A stretch of 64,000 bases of DNA, taken from positions 1 through 64,000 of the forward strand of contig JALAGS010000069.1 of the NCBI GenBank assembly GCA_022712315.1, in the 5' to 3' direction. The notes under the pieces are model-generated. The model worked only from the letters and a program-made list of their open reading frames with translations, was not told where the DNA came from and made no database searches. How positions within the stretch are numbered: position 1 is the stretch's first letter; each line of letters begins with the position of its first letter. A program made the position numbers and the translations under genes. The stretch comes from Sphingobacterium sp. (lineage in GTDB: Bacteria > Bacteroidota > Bacteroidia > Sphingobacteriales > Sphingobacteriaceae). Shown here piece by piece: positions 19,599 through 29,869 of the stretch.

Positions 19599-19651
19599 TT
19601 TAGGTGTTTTTTTATATTGATATTCATGTTGTTAATGGTCATAAACGTCCT

Positions 19652-21565
19652 TTATTCATTGCTAAAAGGGATGGCGGGTAGGCCTTCCTTATTGAATAAA
19701 TTGACATCGGGATTGTCACTCCAGGCATAGCGGACGAATACAGGATTTGCGATCTGATCTGCCTGTACGATAACTTGATTACCGATAATATGGGCTTGGG
19801 CCCAAACAAATTTTTTATCTGCTCCGGCCAGGGCAAATCCTTCGACATACCCGTATTTGTTGTTTGCAACGAGTCCTCCGCCGATAGCATCAAAAGAAAT
19901 AACCAGTTTATTGCCTTCCTTAACCAGTGATCTGTAAACTGGACCCGAGTACACAAGGTCTTTTTTACCGTAGTCTTTGGCCAGTGCGATTAAAGCAAGC
20001 CGCCGGCCAACTTCTTGTTTGTTGCGTGGGTGGATATCATCTGCTTCACCGATATCCGTGATCACTGCCTGTCCCGTATGGGCAACACGAAGGGTCCGGG
20101 TCTGTGCATCGCGCAGTTTTGCCCAGTCGCTGTCTTCGGGTGTTTTTTCTTTGGCCATATAATTGGCCAATTGAACCCAATAAAATGGAAATTCTTGCTT
20201 CCATTGCGAGCGCCAATCTTCTATCAGGTTCGGAAATAGCGTCCGATAATCATAAGCGCGTCCGGCATTGTTTTCGCCCTGATACCAGATGACACCCCGA
20301 ATGGAATAAGGAATGATAGGATTGATCATGGCGTTGAAGAGCAAGGACGGAAACATATTGGGCGAAACTTCTTTATAGCCATGCTGCTGTGTGGTAACGG
20401 CCTCTTTGTAATTCCAGTCACCATCAAGTGGAAATTTCTCACCTTCGACTTCGATGTAAAGCTGGTCTGGCTTACCGTAAAATCCGCCACCACCGCCGGT
20501 GTCCATAATTTTTAGGCTGATTATATTTTCACCTTCTTTTAAAACAGCGGTTGGGATCGCGTAGTTCCGTGAGGTTGTGTATCCTTTTGTTTCACCTATT
20601 TTTACGCCGTTTATCCAGCAGATATCGTCATCATCGATGGTGCCAAGCTGAATGTACCCTGACTTTCCCGCGCTACCCTTGGGGAGATAAATACTGCGCC
20701 TGAACCATACAATACCGTCCATATCGCCCAGCTTGGATTCCCATAACTGTGGAACTTTCATCTTTCCCCATGCAGATATGTCTGTATTATTTTGGTACCA
20801 TTTGGCAGTTATCCCCGGATCTTTGGCCAAAGCTTGCTGATATGCCTGTTTCTTCAATTCGTTTTCTCGCAAAAAGCCCTGTAGGTCGCCATTAAACTGC
20901 TGTTGGTAGGGGGCTTTGAAATGCGCAGGTAATTTGTCGAAACTATATCCACTCGTCCAGGTTTCGACGCCGGTACCACCCCAGGACGCATTGATGATAC
21001 CAACGGGGATACCGAGTTCCTGATAGAGCTTGAGGGAAAAAAAGTAACCTACAGCTGAAAAATCGCCCACCGTGGAGGGCGAGCATACCGCCCATTTTCC
21101 CCTAAGATCTTGTTTTGGGACATCACTGATATCCTTCTCTACATTGAAGGCCCGAATATTGGGGTAATTGGCATGGCTGATTTCGCTCGCGGAATTATTG
21201 GAATTTTTTACGATCCATTCCATATTGGATTGGCCAGATGCAAGCCATACCTCACCGACCAGGATATTTTTTAGGAGAATCTGTTGGCTGCGGCCTTTTA
21301 TTTCCATACTATAGGGACCTCCATACGAAGTTGGGGCTAGAGTAAGGTTCCATTGACCATTTTTATCTGCTTTTGTCTTTAGCTCCTGTTGCATAAACTG
21401 CACATGGATTGTTTCATTTTTTTCGGCCCAGCCCCATATTTTTATAGGGCTGTCCCGTTGTAGAATCATGTTGTCGCCAAATAGTGTAGGAAGCTTCAAT
21501 TCGGCTTTCAGCAGAAGGGCCTGTAAGAAAAAGGCGAAGAAAATTGAGATTTGTTTTATAGTCAT
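19652..21565 (-). CDS. SGNH-type sialate O-acetylesterase/acetyl esterase with inserted sugar-binding-like domain
   Basis: A 637-residue exported esterase. The signal peptide (1-21) is followed by a beta-rich N-terminal domain. The SGNH motif GQSNMEW carries the nucleophile S113, and the C-terminal D510 and H512 in DDIHP complete the triad. A GH2-like jelly roll (about 265-385, IWFRRSIYLP to LYIEVEG) is inserted between the two halves of the catalytic domain, as in other bacterial members of this family. Although the family is named for sialic acid, in plant-polysaccharide PULs it more plausibly removes O-acetyl groups from sugar residues. It follows the GH43 gene by 3 bases. Confidence 0.88.
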   Translation of the reverse strand: MTIKQISIFFAFFLQALLLKAELKLPTLFGDNMILQRDSPIKIWGWAEKNETIHVQFMQQELKTKADKNGQWNLTLAPTSYGGPYSMEIKGRSQQILLKNILVGEVWLASGQSNMEWIVKNSNNSASEISHANYPNIRAFNVEKDISDVPKQDLRGKWAVCSPSTVGDFSAVGYFFSLKLYQELGIPVGIINASWGGTGVETWTSGYSFDKLPAHFKAPYQQQFNGDLQGFLRENELKKQAYQQALAKDPGITAKWYQNNTDISAWGKMKVPQLWESKLGDMDGIVWFRRSIYLPKGSAGKSGYIQLGTIDDDDICWINGVKIGETKGYTTSRNYAIPTAVLKEGENIISLKIMDTGGGGGFYGKPDQLYIEVEGEKFPLDGDWNYKEAVTTQQHGYKEVSPNMFPSLLFNAMINPIIPYSIRGVIWYQGENNAGRAYDYRTLFPNLIEDWRSQWKQEFPFYWVQLANYMAKEKTPEDSDWAKLRDAQTRTLRVAHTGQAVITDIGEADDIHPRNKQEVGRRLALIALAKDYGKKDLVYSGPVYRSLVKEGNKLVISFDAIGGGLVANNKYGYVEGFALAGADKKFVWAQAHIIGNQVIVQADQIANPVFVRYAWSDNPDVNLFNKEGLPAIPFSNE

Positions 21566-21568
21566 ATT

Positions 21569-23161
21569 TTATTTTGTATTATAGTCAAACCAGTCGAAAA
21601 ATGCTTTGGCATTGCTCGGAACGCCATTTGAAGTTGCATACAATCCTATCATCACACCTGTAAAGCCGCCTGCAACCTCGGTCGCAAGGTAGCGTGTATC
21701 CAGTCTTCCGATTTCTTGATACGCTTCACTGTCGTCACTCGCAACGGAAAAGATATACTGTTGAGGGCTTCCTTCTATTTTTAGTTTTTGCTGGTTACCC
21801 TGAACAGTTTTTTCGGCAGCGATATAATTCATTGATCCGACTTTTACGCGTAATTGAATGATATACCCGCCTTTCTGTTTTTTGATCAAGAAGTCATAAT
21901 GATGGCTGTTGTTTTGAATCAGTGTGATTCCGGCCTCTTCATTGTCATTAATCGATATGAACTGCAGCAGCGTACTTGCTGTAAAATTGTGCTCCGTTTG
22001 TCTTCTAAGGATAGCAGAAAGCGGTTTTGTATCGTTAAGTGAGGTTGGCGCAGCTTGTATTCTTAACCAGCCTTTTCTTTCGGACAAAGAATAATGCTCC
22101 CGTACGGGATTTCTTAGATATTGCCATTCAAGTCCAAGTTGTTTGCTGTTAAAATCGCTTCGAACAGGAGGTTTGGGGAATGGCTTAAGCGGCAAAGTAG
22201 GGGTTTTCATATCCAGGCTAATTGTTCCATTGCCATTGACCTGTGGCCATCCACCTTGTGGCCAGTCTACAGGAGCAAGGAAAGTCTCCCGGCCCAAAAT
22301 GTGGTAATAGCTATAGGGCTGCGTAACCCTGAAACCGAGGCAAACCAGCCACCAGTTGCCATCCTTGGCCTGAACCAGATCTGCATGTCCGACACCTTGA
22401 ATAGGATTGGCCTGTCCAATTCGATTGGCATGCGTCAGTATCGGATTCAGTGGACTAGATTCGTAAGGTCCAAGGATATTTTTGCTTCGCCCAATGGTTG
22501 CGCTATGCATGTATTCGGTGCCGCCTTCACCCAGAAGTAGGTAATAGAATCCGTCTTTTTTATAGATATGGGGAGCTTCGGGAAAACGTCCACCGATACC
22601 GCCCCAGACGAGGTGTTCGGGGCCTATGACCTTCCCGGTTTTTATATCAATCTCTGTCACCCGAATACCTTCGTTTCCCTGGGTGACAAAATAGGTCTTA
22701 CCGTCGTCGTCCCAAAATATATCAGGATCAATACTCTCGATTGCCACATGGGTAGGGTCACTCCAAGGACCGGTGGGATCAGTTGCCGTACAATAAAAAT
22801 TGCCACCCGATGATACATTGGTGCAGATGACATAAAATAGACCATCGTGATAGCGGATAGAAGGAGCAAATAAACCACCCGAAGCAGTTGCCTTTTCCAG
22901 CGGTAGCTGTGTGTCGCGCGTTAAGCAATGGCCGATTTGTTCCCAGTTGACAAGATCTTTGCTGTGATAAATCGGGAGGCCCGGAAAATATTCAAAAGAT
23001 GACGTGACGAGATAATAGTCATCGCCCACTCGGCAGATGCTCGGATCGGGATTGAAACCCCTGATAACCGGATTAGAAAAACCGGTTTGAGCCACGACAT
23101 AATGGGAGGCTAGGGAGAATACGGCCGCAATAATGAAAGAAATGGTCTTTTTAAATTTCAT
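21569..23161 (-). CDS. GH43 arabinofuranosidase/xylosidase with C-terminal GH43_C2-like domain
   Basis: A 530-residue exported enzyme with signal peptide 1-25. The five-blade propeller (about 28-325) has all three acidic residues: D39 in NPDPSI (base), D145 in ESIDPDIF (pKa modulator) and E195 in RFPEAPHIY (acid). A C-terminal beta-sandwich (about 338-530) is typical of GH43_12-type alpha-L-arabinofuranosidases and related xylosidases. Members with this architecture occur in xyloglucan PULs, where they remove arabinose side chains. It lies 102 bases downstream of the surface glycan-binding protein, across a stem-loop, and 3 bases before the esterase. The substrate is inferred. Confidence 0.9.
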   Translation of the reverse strand: MKFKKTISFIIAAVFSLASHYVVAQTGFSNPVIRGFNPDPSICRVGDDYYLVTSSFEYFPGLPIYHSKDLVNWEQIGHCLTRDTQLPLEKATASGGLFAPSIRYHDGLFYVICTNVSSGGNFYCTATDPTGPWSDPTHVAIESIDPDIFWDDDGKTYFVTQGNEGIRVTEIDIKTGKVIGPEHLVWGGIGGRFPEAPHIYKKDGFYYLLLGEGGTEYMHSATIGRSKNILGPYESSPLNPILTHANRIGQANPIQGVGHADLVQAKDGNWWLVCLGFRVTQPYSYYHILGRETFLAPVDWPQGGWPQVNGNGTISLDMKTPTLPLKPFPKPPVRSDFNSKQLGLEWQYLRNPVREHYSLSERKGWLRIQAAPTSLNDTKPLSAILRRQTEHNFTASTLLQFISINDNEEAGITLIQNNSHHYDFLIKKQKGGYIIQLRVKVGSMNYIAAEKTVQGNQQKLKIEGSPQQYIFSVASDDSEAYQEIGRLDTRYLATEVAGGFTGVMIGLYATSNGVPSNAKAFFDWFDYNTK

Positions 23162-23193
23162 GTGTGTATGCTTATGATTTATTTATTATTCAT

Positions 23194-23227
23194 GGCCGGT
23201 ATGAGACGATCGTTCGCTTATCCGGCC
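23194..23227 (-). other. Strong intercistronic stem-loop between surface protein and enzyme genes
   Basis: GGCCGG (23194-23199) pairs with CCGGCC (23222-23227). The stem continues, past one bulged T, as ATGAG with CTTAT (one G-T pair), making about 11 base pairs with an 11-base loop. It lies in the 102-base gap between the SGBP and GH43 genes. The transcript continues into an A-rich stretch, not a U-run, so it is not a standard terminator. Confidence 0.5.
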
Positions 23228-23263
23228 CTGTTGTATTCGTATTGCTGTTTGACGGATATAGAT

Positions 23264-24718
23264 CTAGTTTTTGCTGGTGTCGATAATTCTAAAATTGTCG
23301 AAATAGATGTCAACCTTGGCATTGGCATTGTCCGCTTTATTTTTAGTGAAAATGCCCAGTTCGGAGTTTGCTATTTCAGCAAAGCTTCCGTAGTTTACAA
23401 CCGTCGTAAACCTATTGAGGGGTATGTCACATGTCATCCATTTTCCGATACTTGTTTTGTTTGTGTTTCTATCGCGAGGCACATAATCTGATACCATTTT
23501 ATCCCAATTTCCTTTCAGTTGCATATCAAATGTTGCCGTTGCAAGTGGTTCATTTAAAAAACATTCAAATCGGAGTACCAAACTGCTCGTAGGCGTATTG
23601 GCAGGTATCGCATTTACGGAAGGATAGACACCTTTATTGGAAAGATTTCCCCACCAATATTGCCATGCACCGGGTGTACCAAAAATGCGGTACGCTGTTC
23701 CTGTGGTAAAGAAAGGTGGCTTAGTTCCATCTGCAATGACAGGCATATTGTTGTCTCCCCAATCATAACTGCCAACTTTATCCCAGTCTAAAACAACATG
23801 TTGAATGGGATAAAACAGCAACATTGAATTGGATTGCCCGCCTGCGGCATAGACAGTGATCTTTCCGGATGCTATTGGGGCTTCGGGTAAGCGATAATAA
23901 ATGGTATCTTGACTTTTAGCCACCATTAAATCTTCGCCTGGAATATCGAATTCCCCGTTGATGTTTAGTTTGGTTACATCAATGAAGTTGCTACCGGTAA
24001 TAAATGCCTGATCCCCGATGATAGGCATGTCGCTGCTCCATGATTTTATCACTGGTGGTGAGACATTCGTTGTGAAGGCGATGCTGACTGAATCCGTCAT
24101 ACAGTAAACCGCGAGTCGGCCATCCTGAACACCTGAAGGAATCTTTAACTCGATGATGTCATAGTCCTTGCCGACTTCATATTCGGTAGCTGCTACGCTG
24201 CCGCCTGCCGTACTCTCAAATGCTATTTTCTTTACTTCGTAAAAGTTTGAGCCGTAGATACGGAGTTTTTCACCTGCTCTGGCCGGATATTTCAATTCGA
24301 TACGACCGATCTGCGGTGCGGGTGAATAGATATGGAAATTAAACCTTGCTTCGCCATGGTTCGTTTGGATTCGGATCTCATTGGGAAGATCCGGATGGGT
24401 TCCGGTAAGAACTAGATCTGCGGGAACGGAAATGATTGCACTTGTTGACGTGCAATAGTTTGCATTAAATCCGATAGGCTGGTCGTTGATATAAATTTTT
24501 TGGATACCATCGAGATTTTTTCCGATAACAGCAATCATAGTGCCCGGAAAAGCACCTGTAAATGTGCTGTCCGCTTTTTCAGGATCTGTTAGCCGCACAT
24601 GGGTAATTTCGGGGCTCATGGCCATATCATGGTCGCGGCTGCAGGACAGTACCGACAACACGCCGATTGCGATGAGCAAATAATAGAAAACGCGGATATT
24701 ATCGTTTAAAGCTTTCAT
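23264..24718 (-). CDS. IPT/TIG-domain surface glycan-binding lipoprotein (SGBP-B-like)
   Basis: A 484-residue lipoprotein (lipobox LSVLSC, lipidated C26) with no catalytic domain. Three IPT/TIG immunoglobulin-like domains are visible (about 34-130, 135-220 and 223-305), each with the G-x-x-L/F-x-G-x-N pattern (IGKNLDGI, IYGSNFYEV, ITGSNFIDV). The C-terminal domain (about 310-484) is rich in aromatic residues (DWDKVGSYDWG, GAWQYWWGNL) and resembles the glycan-binding domain of the xyloglucan protein SGBP-B (PF18329 from memory). It probably binds polysaccharide at the cell surface next to SusD. It follows the SusD gene by 6 bases. Confidence 0.88.
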   Translation of the reverse strand: MKALNDNIRVFYYLLIAIGVLSVLSCSRDHDMAMSPEITHVRLTDPEKADSTFTGAFPGTMIAVIGKNLDGIQKIYINDQPIGFNANYCTSTSAIISVPADLVLTGTHPDLPNEIRIQTNHGEARFNFHIYSPAPQIGRIELKYPARAGEKLRIYGSNFYEVKKIAFESTAGGSVAATEYEVGKDYDIIELKIPSGVQDGRLAVYCMTDSVSIAFTTNVSPPVIKSWSSDMPIIGDQAFITGSNFIDVTKLNINGEFDIPGEDLMVAKSQDTIYYRLPEAPIASGKITVYAAGGQSNSMLLFYPIQHVVLDWDKVGSYDWGDNNMPVIADGTKPPFFTTGTAYRIFGTPGAWQYWWGNLSNKGVYPSVNAIPANTPTSSLVLRFECFLNEPLATATFDMQLKGNWDKMVSDYVPRDRNTNKTSIGKWMTCDIPLNRFTTVVNYGSFAEIANSELGIFTKNKADNANAKVDIYFDNFRIIDTSKN

Positions 24719-24724
24719 AGTTCT

Positions 24725-26317
24725 TTACTGATTATTAAATGGATAGGCTTGTGGGGCTTCTTTCAATCTCGGATTTTGAATGAGATCGTTTTCAGGATAG
24801 GGAAAGAAGATATTGTTGGCTGTCACCACCACCGGTACTGCCGGTGCAGTGGGATCTTCGAAAATAAGGTTACCATCTGCATCTTTCGTAATGGAAGCTG
24901 TTGTCCAGCCCCGTTGTTGCGCATTAAAATAGTTCAGCATTTTTTCGGGCTTATAGCAGTACCAGCTGACCATATCATACCAGTTGGTATACTCCATGGC
25001 AAATTCCACACGTCTTTCTTTGATGATGTCGTCCAGGGTAATGGCGCTCTTTCTTCCGATTTTGGCCCGGTCTCTGACTTTATTAAAGTAGCTAAGTGCT
25101 TCGCCGCTATTGAGTGTATTGTTATTGCCCAGACTTGCTTCGGCATAGGTTAGGTATACATCTGCCAGACGCAAAATGTAAGTGTTGAGCGGTGAGCTCA
25201 TCGACTGTACAAAGCCATCATTGTCATCATTGGGGCCACCTATTACACCTTTTTTGATAGATGCTCCTGCATTGCTATAGGAATAGCCGCCTTTATCAAT
25301 GGCGATATAGGGGTAGAAGGAATGTTGGGTAAAATAAGTGGCATTTCTCCGGAGCGTATCGGCGCGTTCGTATTGTTTGAGCATATCGATCGTTCCGTTC
25401 AATCCACCGCCCCAGACGTTGACACCACCGGTCACATCGGATGAAAATGCCAGGTCAGCTAATAGCGTGTTGCAGACTCCCCAGTCGCCTAGCGGCACCC
25501 ATTGCATGGCGATAAGTGATTCGGGATTATTGTTATGTTTGTATTTGAACAGATCCTCATATTTGGGATAGAGTTCAAGACCACTGTTTACACAGACATC
25601 CTGTGCGTATTCTTTTGCTTTGGCAAGATCGGTCTCATTTCGGATGCCGCCGGTTTTCCAACCTGCCCGTGCGAGGTAAACCTTGGCAAGCATGCCTTTG
25701 GCACCCCAGCTTGTCGCACGGCCTTTATCGGCCTGAATAGGGAGGTGCTGTGCTGCAAAGCTGAGGTCGTCGATGATAAATCGAAAGATATCTTCTTCAC
25801 GGTGTCGGGGCTGCATCGGTTCTTTGATCACTGCATCGTTGTTTTCAATCAGTATAACCGAACCCCAGGTGCGTACAAGGTAGAAGTAGGCAATACCGCG
25901 CATTAACCTTGCTTCTGCAATAGCAGTGTTTTTTTGACTCTCGGTCACATTCACAGCTTTGTTTTTAACGGCGTCAATGATTGCATTCGACATGGTTACA
26001 ACACCATAGAATGATTTCCATGCGTCTGAAAGTCCATCATCAAGCGATGTTACCGTGAACAAGGTATACGAGGGATTCATATAGGGATTATAGCCATCGT
26101 TTGCTCTTAAACTACCAATTGCGACGGCAGGTCGCTTATTATAGTCAAACCAAGCCCTGTTATAGAGTGGGGCCGTGGCTGCTTTCAATGCTTCAGGCGA
26201 GGTATAAAAGGTTGCGTCCACATAGGCGCCTTCAGGTTCTCTGTCAAGAAAACTTTTATTACAGGAATAAAAAATAAGGCTGGCCATCAAGGAGGCTATG
26301 AAGAATAGTTTTTTCAT
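24725..26317 (-). CDS. SusD/RagB-family glycan-binding lipoprotein
   Basis: A 530-residue outer-membrane lipoprotein with lipobox IFYSC (lipidated C19) followed by NKSFLDREPEG, the usual SusD start. The N-terminal SusD-like segment (about 20-230) with helical TPR repeats and the RagB C-terminal segment (about 290-530, ILRLADVYLTYAEASL) are both intact. It acts as the lid of the adjacent SusC channel and captures glycan fragments at the surface. The gene is 12 bases downstream of SusC and 6 bases upstream of the SGBP gene, the standard order. Confidence 0.95.
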   Translation of the reverse strand: MKKLFFIASLMASLIFYSCNKSFLDREPEGAYVDATFYTSPEALKAATAPLYNRAWFDYNKRPAVAIGSLRANDGYNPYMNPSYTLFTVTSLDDGLSDAWKSFYGVVTMSNAIIDAVKNKAVNVTESQKNTAIAEARLMRGIAYFYLVRTWGSVILIENNDAVIKEPMQPRHREEDIFRFIIDDLSFAAQHLPIQADKGRATSWGAKGMLAKVYLARAGWKTGGIRNETDLAKAKEYAQDVCVNSGLELYPKYEDLFKYKHNNNPESLIAMQWVPLGDWGVCNTLLADLAFSSDVTGGVNVWGGGLNGTIDMLKQYERADTLRRNATYFTQHSFYPYIAIDKGGYSYSNAGASIKKGVIGGPNDDNDGFVQSMSSPLNTYILRLADVYLTYAEASLGNNNTLNSGEALSYFNKVRDRAKIGRKSAITLDDIIKERRVEFAMEYTNWYDMVSWYCYKPEKMLNYFNAQQRGWTTASITKDADGNLIFEDPTAPAVPVVVTANNIFFPYPENDLIQNPRLKEAPQAYPFNNQ

Positions 26318-26329
26318 AATTTTTTACTA

Positions 26330-29300
26330 TTAAAACATGAAATTTAAACCGAGGGTATAGATGCGTTGTGATGGGTATCGGGCATAATCTATTCCTTTCA
26401 ATAAGACATTTTGGTTATATGAACCTATTTCAGGATCATAGCCTGTATACTTTGTCCAAGTGAGGAGATTCTGAATATTGATGTATAACCTGAGGTTTTC
26501 AATTTGGTATTTTTTTAAGAAGTTCTGTGAAAAGGTGTAGCCCAGTGAAATATTTTTCAAGCGTAGATAGGAGCCGTCTTCAATAAACCGGTTGCTCATC
26601 CGACTATTATCATTTGCATCACTGACGGTAATCCGTTGAATGCTCGCATTGGGATTAGAAACCCGTACATTGGAAATATCCTGGTCGGAACCGTTTGGAT
26701 CAATTGTCTCAATGAGGGCGATTTTGGTAGTTTCTTTGAGCATACCAGAATTGTTCATTGGGTTTGTAAAGTCTTTGCGCAGTTGATTATAGATTTTGTT
26801 GCCGTATACGGCATTCAGAAAGATATTCAGGTCAAATCCTTTGTAGGAAAAATAATTGTTCAGTCCAACGATAAACTTCGGGTCCGGATTGCCGATAAAA
26901 TCCCGGTCCTGCTCATCGATTTTACCGTCCTTGTTTTTGTCTTCGAAAATAAAATCCCCAACCCAGATCCCATTTACGCCGATGCTTTTATCTTTGGGAA
27001 GTGCAATAGGCGTTTTTTTTCCATCCTGATCCAAGACCGTATTGTTCTGAGCGTCCCGAAGATAAAAATCACTTTCTTTTTGAAACATGCCAATGACATT
27101 GTATCCATAGAATTGACCAACAGGATTACCGACCTTGGTCAGTGTGAAGGTTTCCGCGCCAATTTTTCCTTGAATGGCAGCGGCATCTGTATATAAGTGC
27201 GTGACGCGGTTTCTATTTAGAGAAAAAGTTAAACCGGATTTCCAGAATAACCCATCTTTATTGAGGTTGATGGTGTTCAGGGTGAGTTCAAGACCTTTAT
27301 TCGTCATCGAACCCGCATTTACCCAAGGTGCTGAAATTAGCCCACTGACATAGTCGGGCAATACGGCCTGCATCAGCAGATTGTCGATTTTCTTTAGATA
27401 AATTTCTGTAGTAAGTTCAATTCTGTTCTTAAACAAGCTGAGATCCAGGCCGATATTGTAGGCATTGGTTTTTTCCCATTTCAGGTCGGGATTGGCAAAG
27501 TTTGCAGGATAGAAACCTGTACCCCATATGGATGCTGCGGAAGCCATAGTCACGCCATAGGCATAAGAACTTGCTGCCTGATTTCCGACGAGTCCCCAGC
27601 CCATACGTAGTTTGAGGTTGTCTATTGCTGAATTGTTCTTTAAGAACGATTCATTTTTGATTTTCCAGGCTGCTGCTAAGGAAGGGAAAGTTCCCCAGCG
27701 ATTGTTGATCCCAAACTTGTCGGATCCGTCCCGGCGTAAGGTAGCGGTCAATAAATATTTGTCGTCGAAACCGTAGTTCAGGCGGCCGAAATAGGATTCA
27801 ATACCACCTGAACTTCGCGAACTTCCATTTTTGGCAGTTTTTGAATCGCCGGCATCCAGTTCATGCACAGAATTTAAAAAATAGTTGGTCCGGCTTCCAG
27901 ATAGGGACTCCCATCTGTTTTCTTGTGCTTCATGTCCTGCCATAATCGAAAGATTGTGCTTTTCGGCGAAAGATTTGCTGTAGGTCAGATAAGTTTTCAG
28001 GTTAGTAAACGAACCGTTACTGGCGAATCTTGCTCCGGCGGATTGCTGCTTGAAATTTCCATAATCATACGAAGGCGTAAATTGATAAGCGTTGGAATAG
28101 TTGTAATTTCCGTTTGCTTCGATCCGCAGTACGAGATCTCGGATAGGCGAAATATCCGTATAAGCATTGACGCTAATTTGTGAACCTTTCATATAGTTTT
28201 CACGCGTAAGTGCTTCTTCCAAGGGGTTAGCGAAATACGTACCGTACATATTTTCCTGCTGTGTCCCCCAGGATCCGTCGGGATTTTTTGCTGGTACCTC
28301 GGGCAGCTGTCTAATGGCGAGTGAGATAATTCCGCCGTTGTCAATGGTATTCCTGTTCTTTGTTTTTGCGGTATAGGCATTGATGCCGACGGTTAACCAT
28401 TTGTTGATTTTTGAATCAAAATTCATGCGCAGGGAGTAGCGTTCAAAACTTGATCCCTGTGCGATTCCTTGTTGATCAAGGTATCCTCCGGTGAGGGCAA
28501 ATCTATTTTGTTCGGTTCCGCCGCTAATATTCAATTGATGGTTATGCATCGGTGAGGTTCGAAAGATTTCCTTTTGCCAATTTGTACCTTCTCCCAATAG
28601 CGATGGATCTTTAAATTCCTCCCGATCACCGAAGCCAATGACTTTACTGCGGAGATTTTGGTAAATGGCATATTCACGGAGATTAAGGACGTCCAACATG
28701 TTAGGTAGCTGTTGGAATCCAACATAGCCTTCATAGCCCAATTTTGTTTTGCCTGCCTGACCACGTTTTGTCGAGATCAGTACGACTCCATTCGCTGCTC
28801 TTGTCCCATAAATTGCAGCAGCAGAAGCATCCTTTAAAATTTCCATGGAGACGATATCCGATGGGTTGATAGACGATAAGGCGCTGGAGTTATCCCTGGT
28901 ATTTCCGTCTATTGGGATTCCGTCGATCACGTAGAGCGGTTCATTGCCACTGAAGGAATTGGTACCCCGGATGCTGACCGAGATGCCACCCCCGGGAGCC
29001 CCTGAATTCTGTGTCACCGAAACACCTGCTGCACGTCCCTGTAGTGCTTGATCGAGTGAAGTACTAACAGATTTGCTGATGTCGTCAGCCGTGACAGAAA
29101 CAACTGAGCCAGTTAGGTCACTTCTTTTCATTTTCCCATAGCCAACCACAACAACTTCGTCCATAGTATGTATATTTTCTGTCAGCTGAATATGCTGCTG
29201 GTTTCCCGTTACTTTTACCTCCTGGGTATGGAATCCCAAATGGTTAAAGATTAAAACGCTACCTTTTGAAGCTGCAATACTATACCGGCCTTTTTCATCT

Positions 29301-29515
29301 GAAAATGTTGCGGTTGCTGTACCTTTTAGTTTAACTGAAACGTTGCTAAGTGCCAAGCCTGAAGCTTTGTTGGTAATCAGTCCTGAAACATTGATTTTTG
29401 TTCCCTGAGCTTGAGAAACTTGATCGGTAAACAGAAAAAATATGGCGAATAGAAGATACTCCCAATGCCGCAGTTTAGGCCAAAAAAACTGTTGTGATCC
29501 GTTTTTTGATTTCAT
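26330..29515 (-). CDS. SusC/RagA-family TonB-dependent glycan importer
   Basis: A 1061-residue outer-membrane importer. The signal peptide (about 18-36, ending SQAQ) is followed by a carboxypeptidase-regulatory-like domain (about 42-115), a TonB box MDEVVVVGYGKMKRSDLTG (about 118-136), the plug domain (about 140-250, with IRGTNSF and PLYVIDGIP) and a 22-stranded barrel ending in the expected terminal aromatic (GLNFMF). It lacks an STN domain, which matches control by a hybrid two-component system rather than by sigma/anti-sigma. It heads the minus-strand PUL operon, divergent from the regulator at 29870. Confidence 0.95.
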   Translation of the reverse strand: MKSKNGSQQFFWPKLRHWEYLLFAIFFLFTDQVSQAQGTKINVSGLITNKASGLALSNVSVKLKGTATATFSDEKGRYSIAASKGSVLIFNHLGFHTQEVKVTGNQQHIQLTENIHTMDEVVVVGYGKMKRSDLTGSVVSVTADDISKSVSTSLDQALQGRAAGVSVTQNSGAPGGGISVSIRGTNSFSGNEPLYVIDGIPIDGNTRDNSSALSSINPSDIVSMEILKDASAAAIYGTRAANGVVLISTKRGQAGKTKLGYEGYVGFQQLPNMLDVLNLREYAIYQNLRSKVIGFGDREEFKDPSLLGEGTNWQKEIFRTSPMHNHQLNISGGTEQNRFALTGGYLDQQGIAQGSSFERYSLRMNFDSKINKWLTVGINAYTAKTKNRNTIDNGGIISLAIRQLPEVPAKNPDGSWGTQQENMYGTYFANPLEEALTRENYMKGSQISVNAYTDISPIRDLVLRIEANGNYNYSNAYQFTPSYDYGNFKQQSAGARFASNGSFTNLKTYLTYSKSFAEKHNLSIMAGHEAQENRWESLSGSRTNYFLNSVHELDAGDSKTAKNGSSRSSGGIESYFGRLNYGFDDKYLLTATLRRDGSDKFGINNRWGTFPSLAAAWKIKNESFLKNNSAIDNLKLRMGWGLVGNQAASSYAYGVTMASAASIWGTGFYPANFANPDLKWEKTNAYNIGLDLSLFKNRIELTTEIYLKKIDNLLMQAVLPDYVSGLISAPWVNAGSMTNKGLELTLNTINLNKDGLFWKSGLTFSLNRNRVTHLYTDAAAIQGKIGAETFTLTKVGNPVGQFYGYNVIGMFQKESDFYLRDAQNNTVLDQDGKKTPIALPKDKSIGVNGIWVGDFIFEDKNKDGKIDEQDRDFIGNPDPKFIVGLNNYFSYKGFDLNIFLNAVYGNKIYNQLRKDFTNPMNNSGMLKETTKIALIETIDPNGSDQDISNVRVSNPNASIQRITVSDANDNSRMSNRFIEDGSYLRLKNISLGYTFSQNFLKKYQIENLRLYINIQNLLTWTKYTGYDPEIGSYNQNVLLKGIDYARYPSQRIYTLGLNFMF

Positions 29516-29869
29516 GGTTAATTTAAGTTTATAATTTATATTGGTTATTTTCCCGAGAATGGGATGGTTAAAGTTAGCAACAAGGTCTTGTAGCGATAGG
29601 GTCAGAATGTTGCAGATAAGAGGGTAAAATGTTTAATTGACTGCCTATTTAATCGAGTGATGTCTTTTAAATCAGAGAACAAGTAAGCAGTTGCATTTGC
29701 TGATCCTTGCGGCAATAAGAAAGTATATGCATACGTTAGAGAATAGCTAGTTTCTCTTGGGGTGTATCAGGGTACTAAATGTTTCAGGTTAGGGTATAAA
29801 ATGATCATTTATGATGTAATACTTTGATAAAATCACTATTTTGACCTTTAGTTCTTGAAACGATAACCA
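29516..29869. promoter_or_regulatory. Divergent intergenic region between SusC and the hybrid regulator
   Basis: This 354-base AT-rich gap holds no open reading frame I can support. By position it must contain the promoters of the PUL operon (minus) and of the regulator (plus), and probably the binding site of the regulator. I see no exact TAnnTTTG element on either strand. Nearest are TAACTTTA on the minus strand (29569-29576), with no good -33 partner, and two spacing-deviant plus-strand forms, TACTTTG and TATTTTG, within the last 60 bases. Confidence 0.55.

Noticed and set aside
29569..29576. TAACTTTA as the -7 element of the large PUL operon
   Set aside because: It is one base off consensus and lacks a TTG at suitable distance, so it is not listed as a promoter.
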